Source: Clostridiales bacterium
GTDB taxonomy: Bacteria > Bacillota > Clostridia > Lachnospirales > Lachnospiraceae
Direction of reading: 5' to 3'
Assembly: GCA_015655075.1 (NCBI GenBank)
Contig: JAATFT010000035.1
Coordinates: forward strand, 1 to 64,000
Length of the DNA stretch: 64,000 bases
Position 1 is the stretch's first letter; every line of letters begins with the position of its first letter. The position numbers and the translations under genes were made by a program. Positions 55,331 through 64,000 of the stretch are shown one piece after another. Below the pieces are notes generated by a model. The model had not been told where the DNA came from and did no database searches. It saw only the letters and a program-made list of their open reading frames with translations.

Positions 55331-56224
55331 ATGAAAATGAAAATGGAAGCAAGGAAGAGGCTGGAAGGTTTTGCATTTATTCTCCCCGGATTTTTATATA
55401 TAGTACTTATTCTGGGCTATCCTCTGTTATACAATTTTGTTTTAAGCTTTAAAAATATGGATGTTAAAAACTTTAAAACTGCAGCTTCCGTATTTATCGG
55501 TTTTAAAAACTATATCTTTCTATTTAAAGACGAAACTTTTCAACTGGTTTTTAAAAATACCTTTGTTTTTACCGTAGGGTGCCTGGTATTCCAGTTTGTC
55601 ATAGGGTTTGTGTTTGCTTTATTTTTCTCAAAGAAATTTACCCTTGCAGGACCTATCCGCGGGCTGATCTTAATAGCTTATATGATGCCCATGGCAGTTA
55701 CCGCACTACTTGGTAAAAATATATTTGGGGTTTCGGAAGGAGTGGTCAATGATATCTTAATGAAAACCGGCATGATAAAGGAACCGGTTGAGTGGCTGGT
55801 CAGTACAGGTACGGCCATGATAGCGGTAATAGCCGTAAACTGCTGGGTAGGGATTCCCTTTAACATGCTTTTATTAACTTCAGGACTTACAGGCATTTCC
55901 GATGAGATCTATGACAGTGCCGCAGTGGACGGCGCCAATTTCCGCCAGAGATTTTTCCATATTATCCTGCCCTTGATGCGCCCTGCCATTCTATCCGTAT
56001 TAATGCTGGGGTTTATTTATACCTTTAAAGCCTTTGACCTGATGTTTGTTATGACAAGCGGCGGTCCTTTAAATGCCACCGACGTACTTGGCACCTATGC
56101 GTATAATTTATCTTTTACCCAGTATAAATTCTCATTAGGCGCGGCATCCGCTATTGTATTATTTATCTGCCTGTTTGCAGTGGGGCTGTTTTATTTGAAG
56201 TTAATATCAAAGGAGGAGGATTGA
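55331..56224 (+). CDS. CUT1 sugar ABC permease, MalF/UgpA-like
   Basis: This membrane subunit of 297 residues has six spans, beginning EGFAFILPGFLYIVLILGYP. The EAA loop DEIYDSAAVDGANFRQRFFH is near residue 195. The ATG at 55331, preceded by AGGAATA, is chosen over an upstream TTG. It is followed one base after its stop by the second permease. Confidence 0.92.
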   Translation: MKMKMEARKRLEGFAFILPGFLYIVLILGYPLLYNFVLSFKNMDVKNFKTAASVFIGFKNYIFLFKDETFQLVFKNTFVFTVGCLVFQFVIGFVFALFFSKKFTLAGPIRGLILIAYMMPMAVTALLGKNIFGVSEGVVNDILMKTGMIKEPVEWLVSTGTAMIAVIAVNCWVGIPFNMLLLTSGLTGISDEIYDSAAVDGANFRQRFFHIILPLMRPAILSVLMLGFIYTFKAFDLMFVMTSGGPLNATDVLGTYAYNLSFTQYKFSLGAASAIVLFICLFAVGLFYLKLISKEED

Positions 56225-56225
56225 G

Positions 56226-57086
56226 ATGAAGGGTTCTAAAATTAAGCATATTGGTTTTACAAAACAACGGCGGAGAAATATTATAGGCTGCTTTATTTCC
56301 ATACTGATTGCAATTGTATTTTTGTTCCCGATTTACTGGCTTATTATTATGTCCTTTAAGTCGGATACCGAGACTTTCGGCAAGATTCTTACCTATTATC
56401 CTCACAAATTTACAATAGATCCCTGGCTTGAAAATTTTAGGGATAAGGATTTCCTGGTATCCTTAAGAAACAGTGTCGTTATAGCAACCCTTTCCATGGC
56501 TCTGTCCCTTACCCTGGGTATTCCCGCGGCCTATGGGATGGGACGTTACAGGGTGCCGGGAAGGAAAGCACTTCTTTTAACCTTTTTAATTACTCAGATG
56601 CTGCCGGCCTCCTTGATGTTAACGCCCATGTATTTGATTTTTAATAATTTAAATATACTGGGAACTTTCTTTGCACCGGCTATCGCAATTGCCAGCGGTT
56701 CCATACCCTTTATTGTTATAACACTGCGCCCCTATTTTAAGAGCATACCCGTATCCTTGGATGATGCGGCCCGGATTGACGGCTGCGGAGTTTTAAAATC
56801 CTTTTTTAAAATCATGCTGCCAACAATAAAAACAGGTATTATTACCGTTACGGTCATATCCTTTTTAAATGGCTGGAATGACCTGGCATATTCCATGACT
56901 TTTAATGTTGAGGCGAAAATGCGTCCGTTAACGGCCAATATATATAAATTTCAGAGTAAATACGGTACCAGATGGAATTGTATCATGGCTTACGGCGCGA
57001 TACTGGTGCTCCCGGTTATTTTAATTTTTGTATTTCTGCAAAAACATATAATCGGCGGTCTTACGGCAGGAGCGGTTAAGGAGTGA
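56226..57086 (+). CDS. CUT1 sugar ABC permease, MalG-like
   Basis: This second permease subunit has 286 residues and six spans. The EAA loop PVSLDDAARIDGCGVLKSFF is near residue 180, and the ending LQKHIIGGLTAGAVKE is typical. AGGAGGA overlaps the end of the preceding gene. No ATPase gene follows, so a shared MsmX-type ATPase is expected to power this importer too. Confidence 0.93.
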   Translation: MKGSKIKHIGFTKQRRRNIIGCFISILIAIVFLFPIYWLIIMSFKSDTETFGKILTYYPHKFTIDPWLENFRDKDFLVSLRNSVVIATLSMALSLTLGIPAAYGMGRYRVPGRKALLLTFLITQMLPASLMLTPMYLIFNNLNILGTFFAPAIAIASGSIPFIVITLRPYFKSIPVSLDDAARIDGCGVLKSFFKIMLPTIKTGIITVTVISFLNGWNDLAYSMTFNVEAKMRPLTANIYKFQSKYGTRWNCIMAYGAILVLPVILIFVFLQKHIIGGLTAGAVKE

Positions 57087-57431
57087 TGTAATCAGATGCG
57101 GCGGATAAAGTTTTGAAAAAGGAACAGAGCAAGGTTATAAGCAATGAAAGCCAGATAGTTCGGGAGCAATTATAGTGTCTCCGGCCGCCGCGCAGACTTT
57201 ACATGGTGTCTATCATGGCTTCACAATGCTTCACATTGCAAAGCATGAACAAAATCGGCACAAACGATGTCAAAACACAAATTTTTTTGACGCTGTATAT
57301 AGAAAGTTATACGGGTAAATTATACGGGAAAATATTTAGGCGGAGAGGATAATTCACAGGGGAAAAATGACAGAGGATGGGAAAAGCGGTTGCTTTGGAA
57401 AAAATAAATCAGAAAGAAAAGAGGTTTTATT
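57087..57431. other. Spacer between permease and GH31 genes
   Basis: No gene is seen. GTCAAAA-TTTTTTTGAC (around 57269-57291) is a hairpin with a T-rich right arm that may terminate part of the transcripts. ATGCTTCACATTGCAAAGCAT (around 57227-57247) is another small stem. A weak promoter for GH31 could lie after these. Confidence 0.4.
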
Positions 57432-59471
57432 ATGTCGGAACAGGATCACGGTCAAAATAAGAATTTTTTATTGGGGTATTTTAAAAAACTGGATAACAGC
57501 CTTTATTACCGTTATGATGCGGAAGAAGTACTTCTGGAACCATGGGGAGAAAACAGTTTAAGAGTTAGGGCAAGCAAAATGCCAGAGATGCCAAAAGAGG
57601 AATGGGCGATGCTTCCTCCGAAGGAAAAAAATGCAGTTGTAAACATTGAAAAATATCAGGCTTCCATACAAAACGGCAAGATAAAAGCCGTTGTGAATAA
57701 GATTGGGAAACTTACCTTTTATAATCAGAAAGGAGAGGTTCTTTTAGAAGAATATGTCCGAAACCGCAGGGATATGTATGCCGGCACCTGCAGTTCCCTC
57801 GAAGTGGAGGCCAGGGAATTAAAGCCCATAATCGGCGGCGATTATAAGCTTTCCATGCGGTTTGTTTCAAACCCGGATGAAAAAATATTCGGTATGGGCC
57901 AATATCAGCAGCCTTTCCTGAATGTAAAAGGGGCTGATTTGGAGTTGGCCCACAGGAATTCCCAGGCCAGCGTCCCCTTTGCATTGTCCTCTTTAGGATA
58001 TGGATTTCTATGGAATAATCCGGCCATAGGAAGGGTGAATTTCGGTAAAAATATCACTACATGGGAAGCTTATTCCACAAAGAAGCTGGATTATTGGATT
58101 ACGGCAGGGGATACCCCGGCTGAAATAGAAGAAGCCTATGCGAAAGCCACCGGAAATGTACCTATGATGCCGGATTATGCCATGGGTTTCTGGCAGTGTA
58201 AGCTCCGTTACCAGACTCAGGAGGAATTATTAAAGGTTGCTAGGGAATATAAGAGGAGGAATCTGCCTATTTCCGTTATTGTTATTGATTTTTTCCATTG
58301 GCCTGTTCAGGGCGAGTGGAAATTTGATCCCGTATACTGGCCGGACCCGGAAGCGATGATTGAAGAATTAAAGAGTATGGGAATCGAATTAATGGTATCT
58401 ATCTGGCCCACCGTGGATTACAGAAGTGAGAATTTCGAAGAAATGAGAAATAAAGGATTATTAATCCGTACGGAGAGGGGATTCCGCATTTCCCTGGATA
58501 GTCAGGGCAACACCGTCTATTATGATTCCACCAACCCCGAAGCAAGGGAATATGTATGGAATAAGGCGAAAGAAAACTACTATAAGAAGGGAATTAAAAT
58601 ATTCTGGCTGGATGAGGCGGAACCGGAATATTCCGTATATGATTTTGACAATTACCGTTATCATTTAGGCCCTAATTTACAGGTGGGCAATATTTATCCG
58701 GTGATGTATGCAAAAACCTTTTTTGACGGCATGAAGGAAGAAGGACAGGAGAATATAATTAACCTTCTTCGCTGTGCATGGGCAGGCTCCCAGAAATACG
58801 GCGCATTGGTATGGTCCGGGGATATTCATTCCACTTTTGCAAGTCTTAGAGATCAGTTTGCCGCCGGACTGAATATGGGGTTGGCAGGGCTACCCTGGTG
58901 GACCACCGACATCGGAGGTTTTTTTGGTGCCGATATCAGGGATACGAAATTCCATGAGCTCTTAATCCGCTGGTTTGAATACGGTGCCTTCTGTCCGGTT
59001 ATGAGACTTCATGGCTACCGCTGGCCTCTTGAGCCTCAATACGGAACCACCGGCGGTGCGGCCTGTGTATCCGGTGCGCAAAATGAGGTCTGGTCCTATA
59101 GTGACGAAGTGTATGAAATCTGTAAAAAATATTTAAATATACGGGAAGCTATGAAACCGTATATTACGAAAATAATGAAAGAAGCCCATGAGACAGGCAC
59201 TCCGGTTATAAGGCCTTTATTTTATGATTTCCCGGAGGATAAAGCGTGCTGGGAGAATGAAAGCCAGTATATGTTCGGACCGGAAGTTCTGGTCGCGCCT
59301 GTTATGGAGGAGGGGCAAAGAGAAATTAAAGTGTACCTTCCGGAAGGCGCCGGATGGAGACATGTCTGGACAAAGGAGTCCTTCCGGGGCGGCCGTACTG
59401 TACAGATACCTGCACCAATTGACCAGATCCCGATATTCACAAAAAATAATTATGAACTTAATATAGTATAG
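57432..59471 (+). CDS. GH31 alpha-glycosidase (alpha-xylosidase/alpha-glucosidase)
   Basis: This is a cytoplasmic (beta/alpha)8 glycosidase of 679 residues. The nucleophile is Asp394 in IFWLDEAEPEYSVYD and the acid/base Asp464 in VWSGDIHSTFASLRDQF. GMGQYQQPFLNVKG, the N-terminal sandwich motif, and LPWWTTDIGGF, the substrate pocket, are also present. The absence of a signal peptide fits hydrolysis after import by the upstream ABC system. The LDEAEPE form of the nucleophile motif and the TTDIGGFFG segment resemble the alpha-xylosidase side of the family, but alpha-glucosidase cannot be excluded. Confidence 0.93.
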   Translation: MSEQDHGQNKNFLLGYFKKLDNSLYYRYDAEEVLLEPWGENSLRVRASKMPEMPKEEWAMLPPKEKNAVVNIEKYQASIQNGKIKAVVNKIGKLTFYNQKGEVLLEEYVRNRRDMYAGTCSSLEVEARELKPIIGGDYKLSMRFVSNPDEKIFGMGQYQQPFLNVKGADLELAHRNSQASVPFALSSLGYGFLWNNPAIGRVNFGKNITTWEAYSTKKLDYWITAGDTPAEIEEAYAKATGNVPMMPDYAMGFWQCKLRYQTQEELLKVAREYKRRNLPISVIVIDFFHWPVQGEWKFDPVYWPDPEAMIEELKSMGIELMVSIWPTVDYRSENFEEMRNKGLLIRTERGFRISLDSQGNTVYYDSTNPEAREYVWNKAKENYYKKGIKIFWLDEAEPEYSVYDFDNYRYHLGPNLQVGNIYPVMYAKTFFDGMKEEGQENIINLLRCAWAGSQKYGALVWSGDIHSTFASLRDQFAAGLNMGLAGLPWWTTDIGGFFGADIRDTKFHELLIRWFEYGAFCPVMRLHGYRWPLEPQYGTTGGAACVSGAQNEVWSYSDEVYEICKKYLNIREAMKPYITKIMKEAHETGTPVIRPLFYDFPEDKACWENESQYMFGPEVLVAPVMEEGQREIKVYLPEGAGWRHVWTKESFRGGRTVQIPAPIDQIPIFTKNNYELNIV

Positions 59472-59503
59472 TTATCAGAAATTGCTTTTCAAATTTCTGA
59501 TAA
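59472..59503. terminator. Terminator hairpin between convergent genes
   Basis: TTATCAGAAATT and AATTTCTGATAA form a perfect 12-bp stem right after the GH31 stop codon. A second stem, GGCGC-GCGCC, follows at about 59506-59522. It may serve both strands, although T-runs are weak. Confidence 0.65.
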
Positions 59504-59532
59504 AAGGCGCTGTTTTTGCGCCGTGCATCCGA

Positions 59533-59973
59533 TTATAGAAACGAACCCCATTGCCGGTTTACGGGAAAGAAGAAAACACCCACAATGATATGAATGAGAT
59601 TCAAGAATATTCCATAAAACAAAATAAATACAGTCATAGAGATAAACTTGGATTTCCACCATAAAAATCGTGATTGGAGCCGTGTCAAAATGAAAACATC
59701 ATAACTGCCTGCAAAACCAACTAAATGGTATGTATAAAGTAAAACAGGGACAATAACAGTGATCCATACTAACTGACGGCTATAACTATCATTAATAAGT
59801 ACCCCTCCCATAGAAAGCAGATAATAATCCCCTAAATGAATGCCTTGGCGATCTGAGTAGGTAAGCAGTGAGAGTGCCTGAAAAACGGATATCAAGATAA
59901 AAACCAGCGCAGTTATAAGAAGCATTTTGTTCTTCACCATTAATGACAAATTAATACGAATCAGCTGTTTCAT
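59533..59973 (-). CDS. ABC-2-type membrane protein, probably shortened
   Basis: This membrane protein of 146 residues has three to four hydrophobic segments (about 18-38, 68-88, 108-130). NLSLMVKNKMLLITALVFIL at the start and FILTRLQSRFLWWKSKF in the middle resemble permease subunits of ABC-2 exporters, which usually have 230 or more residues. It is probably cut at its C-terminus beside the GH31 locus. It is the last gene of a minus-strand cluster with another permease fragment. No ATPase gene is present in the window. Function unknown. Confidence 0.55.
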   Translation of the reverse strand: MKQLIRINLSLMVKNKMLLITALVFILISVFQALSLLTYSDRQGIHLGDYYLLSMGGVLINDSYSRQLVWITVIVPVLLYTYHLVGFAGSYDVFILTRLQSRFLWWKSKFISMTVFILFYGIFLNLIHIIVGVFFFPVNRQWGSFL

Positions 59974-59984
59974 AAATAATTAAT

Positions 59985-60513
59985 TTAATCCTTTCTTGAT
60001 AAATTCATAGTTCGAATTTTAATTATAGTAATTACAAATGAAGTGACAAAAAAAATAATATTATAGGTTATAGACCACTGAGGAGTAAATAAATTCTCTG
60101 TAAGTTTATTAGGGAATTGTGAAAAAAACATCATTTGCGAAGTAGGAAACCATTTATAATAAGGCCGTAACACTAAGGATATCCAACTAAAATATCCCAT
60201 AACGCTTATTATTGCTCCGATAATCCACGTAATAATAACATTCCGCAGTAGTACGGATAGCATGAGAAGCCACATACCAAAAGCTGTGAAAGTAAGAATA
60301 TAGTTAATTAATACGGTAACAATAATTGCTGATGGGACAATTTGTATATCGAATAAAATTACTTCCCACCCTTTTTTTGTGGCAAACCCATAGTGAACGC
60401 CAGAATAGAATAAACAATGAAGCAAATAGCTGTAAATGTAAACGCAGCAGCAAATCAGGAATTATTTTTTTAAGTATATAGATAACTTTATGTAATGTAT
60501 ATTTATATGTCAA
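59985..60513 (-). pseudogene. Frameshifted ABC-2-type permease
   Basis: The N-terminal part (from ATG at 60513: MTYKYTLHKVIYILKKIIPD) is in one frame. The following membrane domain (GVHYGFATKKGWEVILFDIQ, then YILTFTAFGMWLLMLSVLL and WSITYNIIFFVTSFVITII) is in another. The second frame alone could only start at a TTG without a ribosome site, so a frameshift near 60400 is likely. The joined product would have about 170 residues, still short. It is paired with the membrane protein encoded after it. Confidence 0.55.
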
Positions 60514-60571
60514 GATTATTATCCAACTTAAAGAGAATTAAACCCACATATATAAATACATCACTATATGA

Positions 60572-60596
60572 GAGGGGGTCAGGACATGGCCCCCTC
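60572..60596. terminator. GC-rich hairpin
   Basis: GAGGGGG and CCCCCTC enclose TCAGGACATGG. It stands alone in the AT-rich spacer between the exported-protein gene and the permease remnant and has no T-run, so its role is open. Confidence 0.45.
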
Positions 60597-60708
60597 AACA
60601 CTCAAAAAACAAGTTTTTACCACTCCACATCTCCACATCGAAATTTACGTTAAAAGAAGGTGGCATGCTTTTAGCCACTTTCTTACAGTATTAAATTGTA
60701 TTTATAAG

Positions 60709-61206
60709 CTACTCTTTTGCCGAAATATAACTACCACCAATATATTCTCCCGTTTCTGCGTCATAGAGTCCGGTGGCCAGACAATTTTCAATAAGTCCAG
60801 CTTTTACATGCTCAAACCCATCAGGATAATATATCTGAATCACATAAATAATACGATCTTTAGAAATTTCGGTTAATGGATCTTCATCATTGAGCTTGAG
60901 ATACTCCTCGTAAGTCATATATTCAGACAACTTAACTTCGGCATTATTCTTTGCCACAAACTCCTTATCGAGAATATTTTCTTCTCTAGCCTTATACTGT
61001 GTTTGATTAAGTTTGTCCGAATTCCCTTTCAATACAGGTTTAGGATTTTTATTAAGCGGTTTACTATCTGCCTTTAAAGTTATTTCTTCTCCTTGTTCTT
61101 CATTTGGTACTAAATCAGATGCATTGGCCTGATTAGCATATACAAAATAAATACTTAAAGAGCAAAGAACCATCACGCATAGAAGCACGTACATAATTTT
61201 TTTCAT
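60709..61206 (-). CDS. Small exported protein, unknown function
   Basis: This secreted protein of about 165 residues has the N-terminal signal MYVLLCVMVLCSLSIYFVYA and a probable cleavage after NANQANA. The mature part is charged, with a low-complexity stretch rich in Lys/Asn/Pro (around 45-65) and the ending GLYDAETGEYIGGSYISAKE. GGAGG eight bases before the ATG at 61206 sets the start; a GTG nine bases earlier is less likely. It follows a 70-codon gene by 22 bases. No domain was recognised. Confidence 0.7.
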   Translation of the reverse strand: MKKIMYVLLCVMVLCSLSIYFVYANQANASDLVPNEEQGEEITLKADSKPLNKNPKPVLKGNSDKLNQTQYKAREENILDKEFVAKNNAEVKLSEYMTYEEYLKLNDEDPLTEISKDRIIYVIQIYYPDGFEHVKAGLIENCLATGLYDAETGEYIGGSYISAKE

Positions 61207-61228
61207 CTTTCTCACCTCCTTCTAGAGT

Positions 61229-61441
61229 TCAATCTTTTGACGTAAAAATGGAAGTATATCGCGAATCCCATGAAAGGTTGATTGACGATAAATTTGAACT
61301 GAGGCTACCGCTAGTCCAATCGTTCCATGAAGTACCATTATATGGCTGGAAAGCTTTTTCATTCCACTCATTAGACGTAGAACCCGTATAATTTGTTTCA
61401 ATCAATAAACAATTTTTTTTGTTAAGCAATAAAGCATTCAT
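61229..61441 (-). CDS. Small tryptophan- and serine-rich protein
   Basis: This 70-residue protein opens MNALLLNKKNCLLIETNYTG and continues with NEWNEKAFQPYNGTSWNDWT and a Ser/Leu/Asn-rich tail ending TSIFTSKD. GGAGG nine bases before the ATG at 61441 supports translation. It has no signal peptide and no double-glycine leader. It lies directly before an exported protein and two exporter-like membrane protein genes. A peptide that is matured or exported by them is conceivable, but nothing proves it. Confidence 0.55.
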   Translation of the reverse strand: MNALLLNKKNCLLIETNYTGSTSNEWNEKAFQPYNGTSWNDWTSGSLSSNLSSINLSWDSRYTSIFTSKD

Positions 61442-61462
61442 CTTCATTAACCTCCCTCGCAT

Positions 61463-62225
61463 AAAATTGACCTTCTTTTTTCAAGTAAGATACTGCATTA
61501 GGAAGGTCTATTTCCAAGCATACTCACTTACCCCTTTCTCGGTATATTATGCCATTATAGTAAGTTTTATATGGTTTACATCATGTAGTTGATTCAATAT
61601 GAGCTTACATCGCGTAGTACAATATGTCAATATATTTTGGCGTTTTTTGCTTTATATAGAAAAAGTTAAAAAATAAATATAATGGAACGGAAAACGTAAA
61701 TAGAAATAATCTCACCAACATTATTCGACTTATGATCCGGCAACAGGACACAGCAGACGGATTCTTTATTTCAGATAAAAAGGCCGATACTGAAGTTGTA
61801 CTTCATAGCGGCATGTATATTTTTGAAACAGAGATATTGCAGGCTGCCATCTTCTATAATAAAACGGATTAAAAAGGTCTAAGTTATTATTAACAATTAT
61901 CATTTATAGAAAAGCAGCTTGCCTTATATATCAATCGCTTAATAGAATAAAACGAATAAAATATTAAACTATATATAAAATTCATGGAAGAATATCTTTA
62001 AATTGTTAATTTAACAAAATTCAACAATAAAAATGTGAATACAGATCAAAAATAATTACAATATGCATAATTAATTTAAATTAGATTCAAATAAAATAAA
62101 TCATATCATATAACAAGCGGTTGACATATACATAATTAAATGATAGTATAAAGGACAATAATTCTAAATTAAAAAATACATAAATAGGCAGTTATATCAA
62201 TCTGGTATTTTTAGGAGGCTGTTTT
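61463..62225. other. AT-rich spacer
   Basis: Apart from the frame remnant at 61696-61872 no gene is seen. The last 300 bases are extremely AT-rich; TTGACA (62123-62128) with TATAAA near 62148 could be a promoter for the genes to the right. Confidence 0.4.
61696..61872 (+). pseudogene. C-terminal frame remnant, unidentified
   Basis: An open frame of 58 codons without a start reads TNIIRLMIRQQDTADGFFIS and EVVLHSGMYIFETEILQAAI. Its composition looks protein-like and unlike the AT-rich surroundings, but the family was not recognised. Confidence 0.35.
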
Positions 62226-62411
62226 ATGATAAGGAAAGAATTCGAAAGAGTGCCACCTGAATCGGTAGGTATTTCGAGCAAGCAAACTTGAAAGTAGCCA
62301 TACCGAAATGCATGGCATTATTATTATGAGGTACGGAAAAATATGTACAGAAGGCTGGTGGAACCCTTATGCGCCGGGTCTTATATGGTCAAGGCAAATG
62401 CTCCAGCGAGG
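62226..62411 (+). pseudogene. Class C beta-lactamase-like serine hydrolase, N-terminal remnant
   Basis: It starts with AGGAGG and MIRKEFERVPPESVGISSKQ, then a stop. A shifted frame goes on with ESSHTEMHGIIIMRYGKICT and EGWWNPYAPGLIW. Both match the N-terminus of cytoplasmic PF00144 hydrolases, with about 15 residues lost between them. The catalytic SxxK region is absent. Confidence 0.8.
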
Positions 62412-62479
62412 GCTTCGGCCAAATCAATGGCTTAAAATATATAGCAAAAACAGATGTTCTAAATTTAGGAGGAATGAAA

Positions 62480-64000
62480 ATGAGATTAAAAGGATTTGTG
62501 GCAGTTTTAGTAACAGGTTTACTAATGGCTTCTTTAACAGCTTGTGGTGGTGGAGGAAAAAGTTCTTCATCAGATACAAAGTCAACAGGGGATGGTAATA
62601 CACAAGCAGCATCAAATGCAGACAGCGGGGATTACGATTTCTACATATTCAATGCAAAAGGGGAATCTGCAGATGCTCTTCAGAAAGCAGTTGATTCATA
62701 TTCTGCATCTACAGGAAAAAAGGTTAAGGTATTTTCATTAGGATCAGGAACAGACAGTACGGAAATGTTAAGAGCAGAAATGAACTCAGATCATATGCCT
62801 ACCATTTTTACTGTACAAAACGCGCAGAATTTAGTTGAGTGGGTAGAGGGGGGATTCGCTATGGATCTTTCCCAGGCGACAGACGAGAACTTTAAAAAAA
62901 TGGCAAATGAAGTCCCCCAGAACTTCTATTTAACAAGAGACGGTTCTGTAAATTATGGTATTCCGTACAACATCGAAGGCTACGGTTATATCGCAGATAA
63001 AAAAATGCTGGCAGCCTTATTTGGAGAAGATAAAGTGGAAGATTTTATTGCTGCCTATAAGATTGCACCTTATGCTGAATTTGAAGCTATGGTTACAGCG
63101 ATTGATGACTACATAAAAAACGGTACTGCAGCTGATGTTACATTAAGTGGAAAGACATTTTCTTTACTTGCAGACAAAACGGAAGAAGCAGCTAAGCTAA
63201 AAGGTGTATTCTCCGTGGCCGGTTCTGAAAAGTGGACTTATGGCGATCACCTCATAAATATAGCAATTGATGCGGTATTTAAAGATTCCCTTGCAACTGC
63301 AAATGCAACAAAGGAACAGATTGAAGCAGGCAGAGGTGCATGGGAAGCTTATGCAAAATTACTGGATTTTAAAACATCCCATGCAACCACGCCAAGAGGA
63401 CCTGAATTAATCAATGCATCCACAAACGGATATGATGCGGCTGTTGCAGCATTTGCAAACGGTGAAGCAGTCTTTATTAAACAGGGTAACTGGTGTTACA
63501 CCAATATTACCAAAGCAAATCCGGAGATTGGCAGTACTTTAACGTTTTTACCGATTAAGCTGGATGTAACACAGGAGGATATTAAAGCAGAAGGTCTGAC
63601 AGTAGACCACTTAAACAGCTCTATCCCGGTATTTGTACCGATGTACTACTGTATTAATACAAAGGCAGCTGATGAAGAAAAAGCAGCGGCAGAAGCATTC
63701 CTTGCATGGCTGAATACTACAGAAGAAGGACTTAAGTTTGTTGTTGAGGATATGGCATTTATTCCATACAATGCTGATCCGGATGTAACAAGTGCAGGAT
63801 ATAGCCTTGGTGATGACATTCTTTCTTATGTTAAAGAAGGACAGACAATTACAGACGCATATGCAGGTCTTCCGTCCGGATGGGCTACTAACGTATTTGG
63901 CCTCCAGATGCTTGAAAACTATTTAAATACTGCCGAATGGCCGGATTCTGCATACTCTGATATTGCTGATTTCATTATCAATAGCTGGGCAGAAGCAGCA
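62480..64000 (+). CDS. Sugar-binding lipoprotein (runs off the window)
   Basis: This extracellular solute-binding protein stays open for 507 codons to the window edge. The signal peptide VAVLVTGLLMASLTAC ends in the lipobox LTAC, followed by a Gly/Ser-rich linker. DYDFYIFNAKGESADALQKA opens the mature domain; AAFANGEAVFIKQGNW and AFLAWLNTTEEGLKFVVEDM are typical of CUT1 binding proteins. AGGAGGA favours the ATG at 62480 over the one six bases earlier. Codon use with frequent GCA and ACA differs slightly from neighbours. Permease genes would be expected just beyond the window. Confidence 0.9.
   Translation, partial: MRLKGFVAVLVTGLLMASLTACGGGGKSSSSDTKSTGDGNTQAASNADSGDYDFYIFNAKGESADALQKAVDSYSASTGKKVKVFSLGSGTDSTEMLRAEMNSDHMPTIFTVQNAQNLVEWVEGGFAMDLSQATDENFKKMANEVPQNFYLTRDGSVNYGIPYNIEGYGYIADKKMLAALFGEDKVEDFIAAYKIAPYAEFEAMVTAIDDYIKNGTAADVTLSGKTFSLLADKTEEAAKLKGVFSVAGSEKWTYGDHLINIAIDAVFKDSLATANATKEQIEAGRGAWEAYAKLLDFKTSHATTPRGPELINASTNGYDAAVAAFANGEAVFIKQGNWCYTNITKANPEIGSTLTFLPIKLDVTQEDIKAEGLTVDHLNSSIPVFVPMYYCINTKAADEEKAAAEAFLAWLNTTEEGLKFVVEDMAFIPYNADPDVTSAGYSLGDDILSYVKEGQTITDAYAGLPSGWATNVFGLQMLENYLNTAEWPDSAYSDIADFIINSWAEAA

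Noticed and set aside
61229-61441. Bacteriocin precursor with a double-glycine leader
   Set aside because: There is no GG/GA processing site, no leader-like charge pattern and no modification or peptidase-ABC gene nearby.

Overview
The window looks like a chromosomal segment of a strictly anaerobic, low-GC Firmicute, most likely a gut Lachnospiraceae-type Clostridia. The grounds are an oxygen-sensitive glycyl radical enzyme, a PTS, several CUT1 sugar ABC importers that lack their own ATPase, YesM/YesN-type and membrane AraC regulators, strong AGGAGG ribosome sites and AT-rich spacers. No rRNA, tRNA, CRISPR array or phage module was seen.

Layout. 1-4.4 kb: a palindromic repeat, a two-gene SsuC/SsuB-type ABC module and tex. 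4.4-10.4 kb: a GH1/beta-glucoside PTS operon and a CpsB/YwqE-type phosphatase, flanked by two chimeric junctions of truncated genes. 10.5-29.8 kb: a large fructan-like locus. One arm is PfkB kinase, class II aldolase, GH172 and GH32, divergent from a LacI regulator. The other arm is ABC binding protein, two permeases, alcohol dehydrogenase, glycyl radical enzyme, its activase, a divergent GH32-like enzyme and a two-module six-hairpin glycosidase-like protein, divergent from a second LacI regulator. 29.9-37.2 kb: an LplABC-type importer with a membrane AraC regulator. 37.5-40.4 kb: repeats, a DUF2975/HTH/lipoprotein operon and regulator/transposase remnants. 40.6-49.1 kb: a C4 acid-sugar/erythrulose-phosphate locus with RpiB and TIM paralogues, decayed transaldolase and transketolase, two DeoR regulators, PdxA2, a DUF1537 kinase and a KdgT permease. 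49.3-51.0 kb: repeats and two divergent small Xre regulators. 51.1-59.5 kb: histidine kinase, response regulator, binding protein, two permeases and GH31. 59.5-64 kb: a decayed ABC-2-type permease/exported-protein/small-peptide cluster, gene remnants, and a sugar-binding lipoprotein that runs off the window.

Working together. Most loci follow one scheme: a sensor or repressor controls an importer, and cytoplasmic glycosidases finish the oligosaccharide. None of the glycosidases has a visible signal peptide, so hydrolysis is intracellular. The best candidate for undescribed biology is the 10.5-28.3 kb locus. There, GH172 and two GH32-type enzymes, a kinase and an aldolase sit with a radical enzyme and a dehydrogenase, which suggests that an unusual fructose-containing or anhydro-sugar substrate is broken down by radical chemistry.

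The segment is also rich in non-coding palindromes. A family of CTAG-ended elements of about 165 bp with a central CGTAG/CTACG hairpin occurs in three full-size copies plus two shortened or partial ones. A roughly 65-bp hairpin family occurs three times. Internally deleted IS copies, duplicated regulator fragments and several pseudogenes show active rearrangement.
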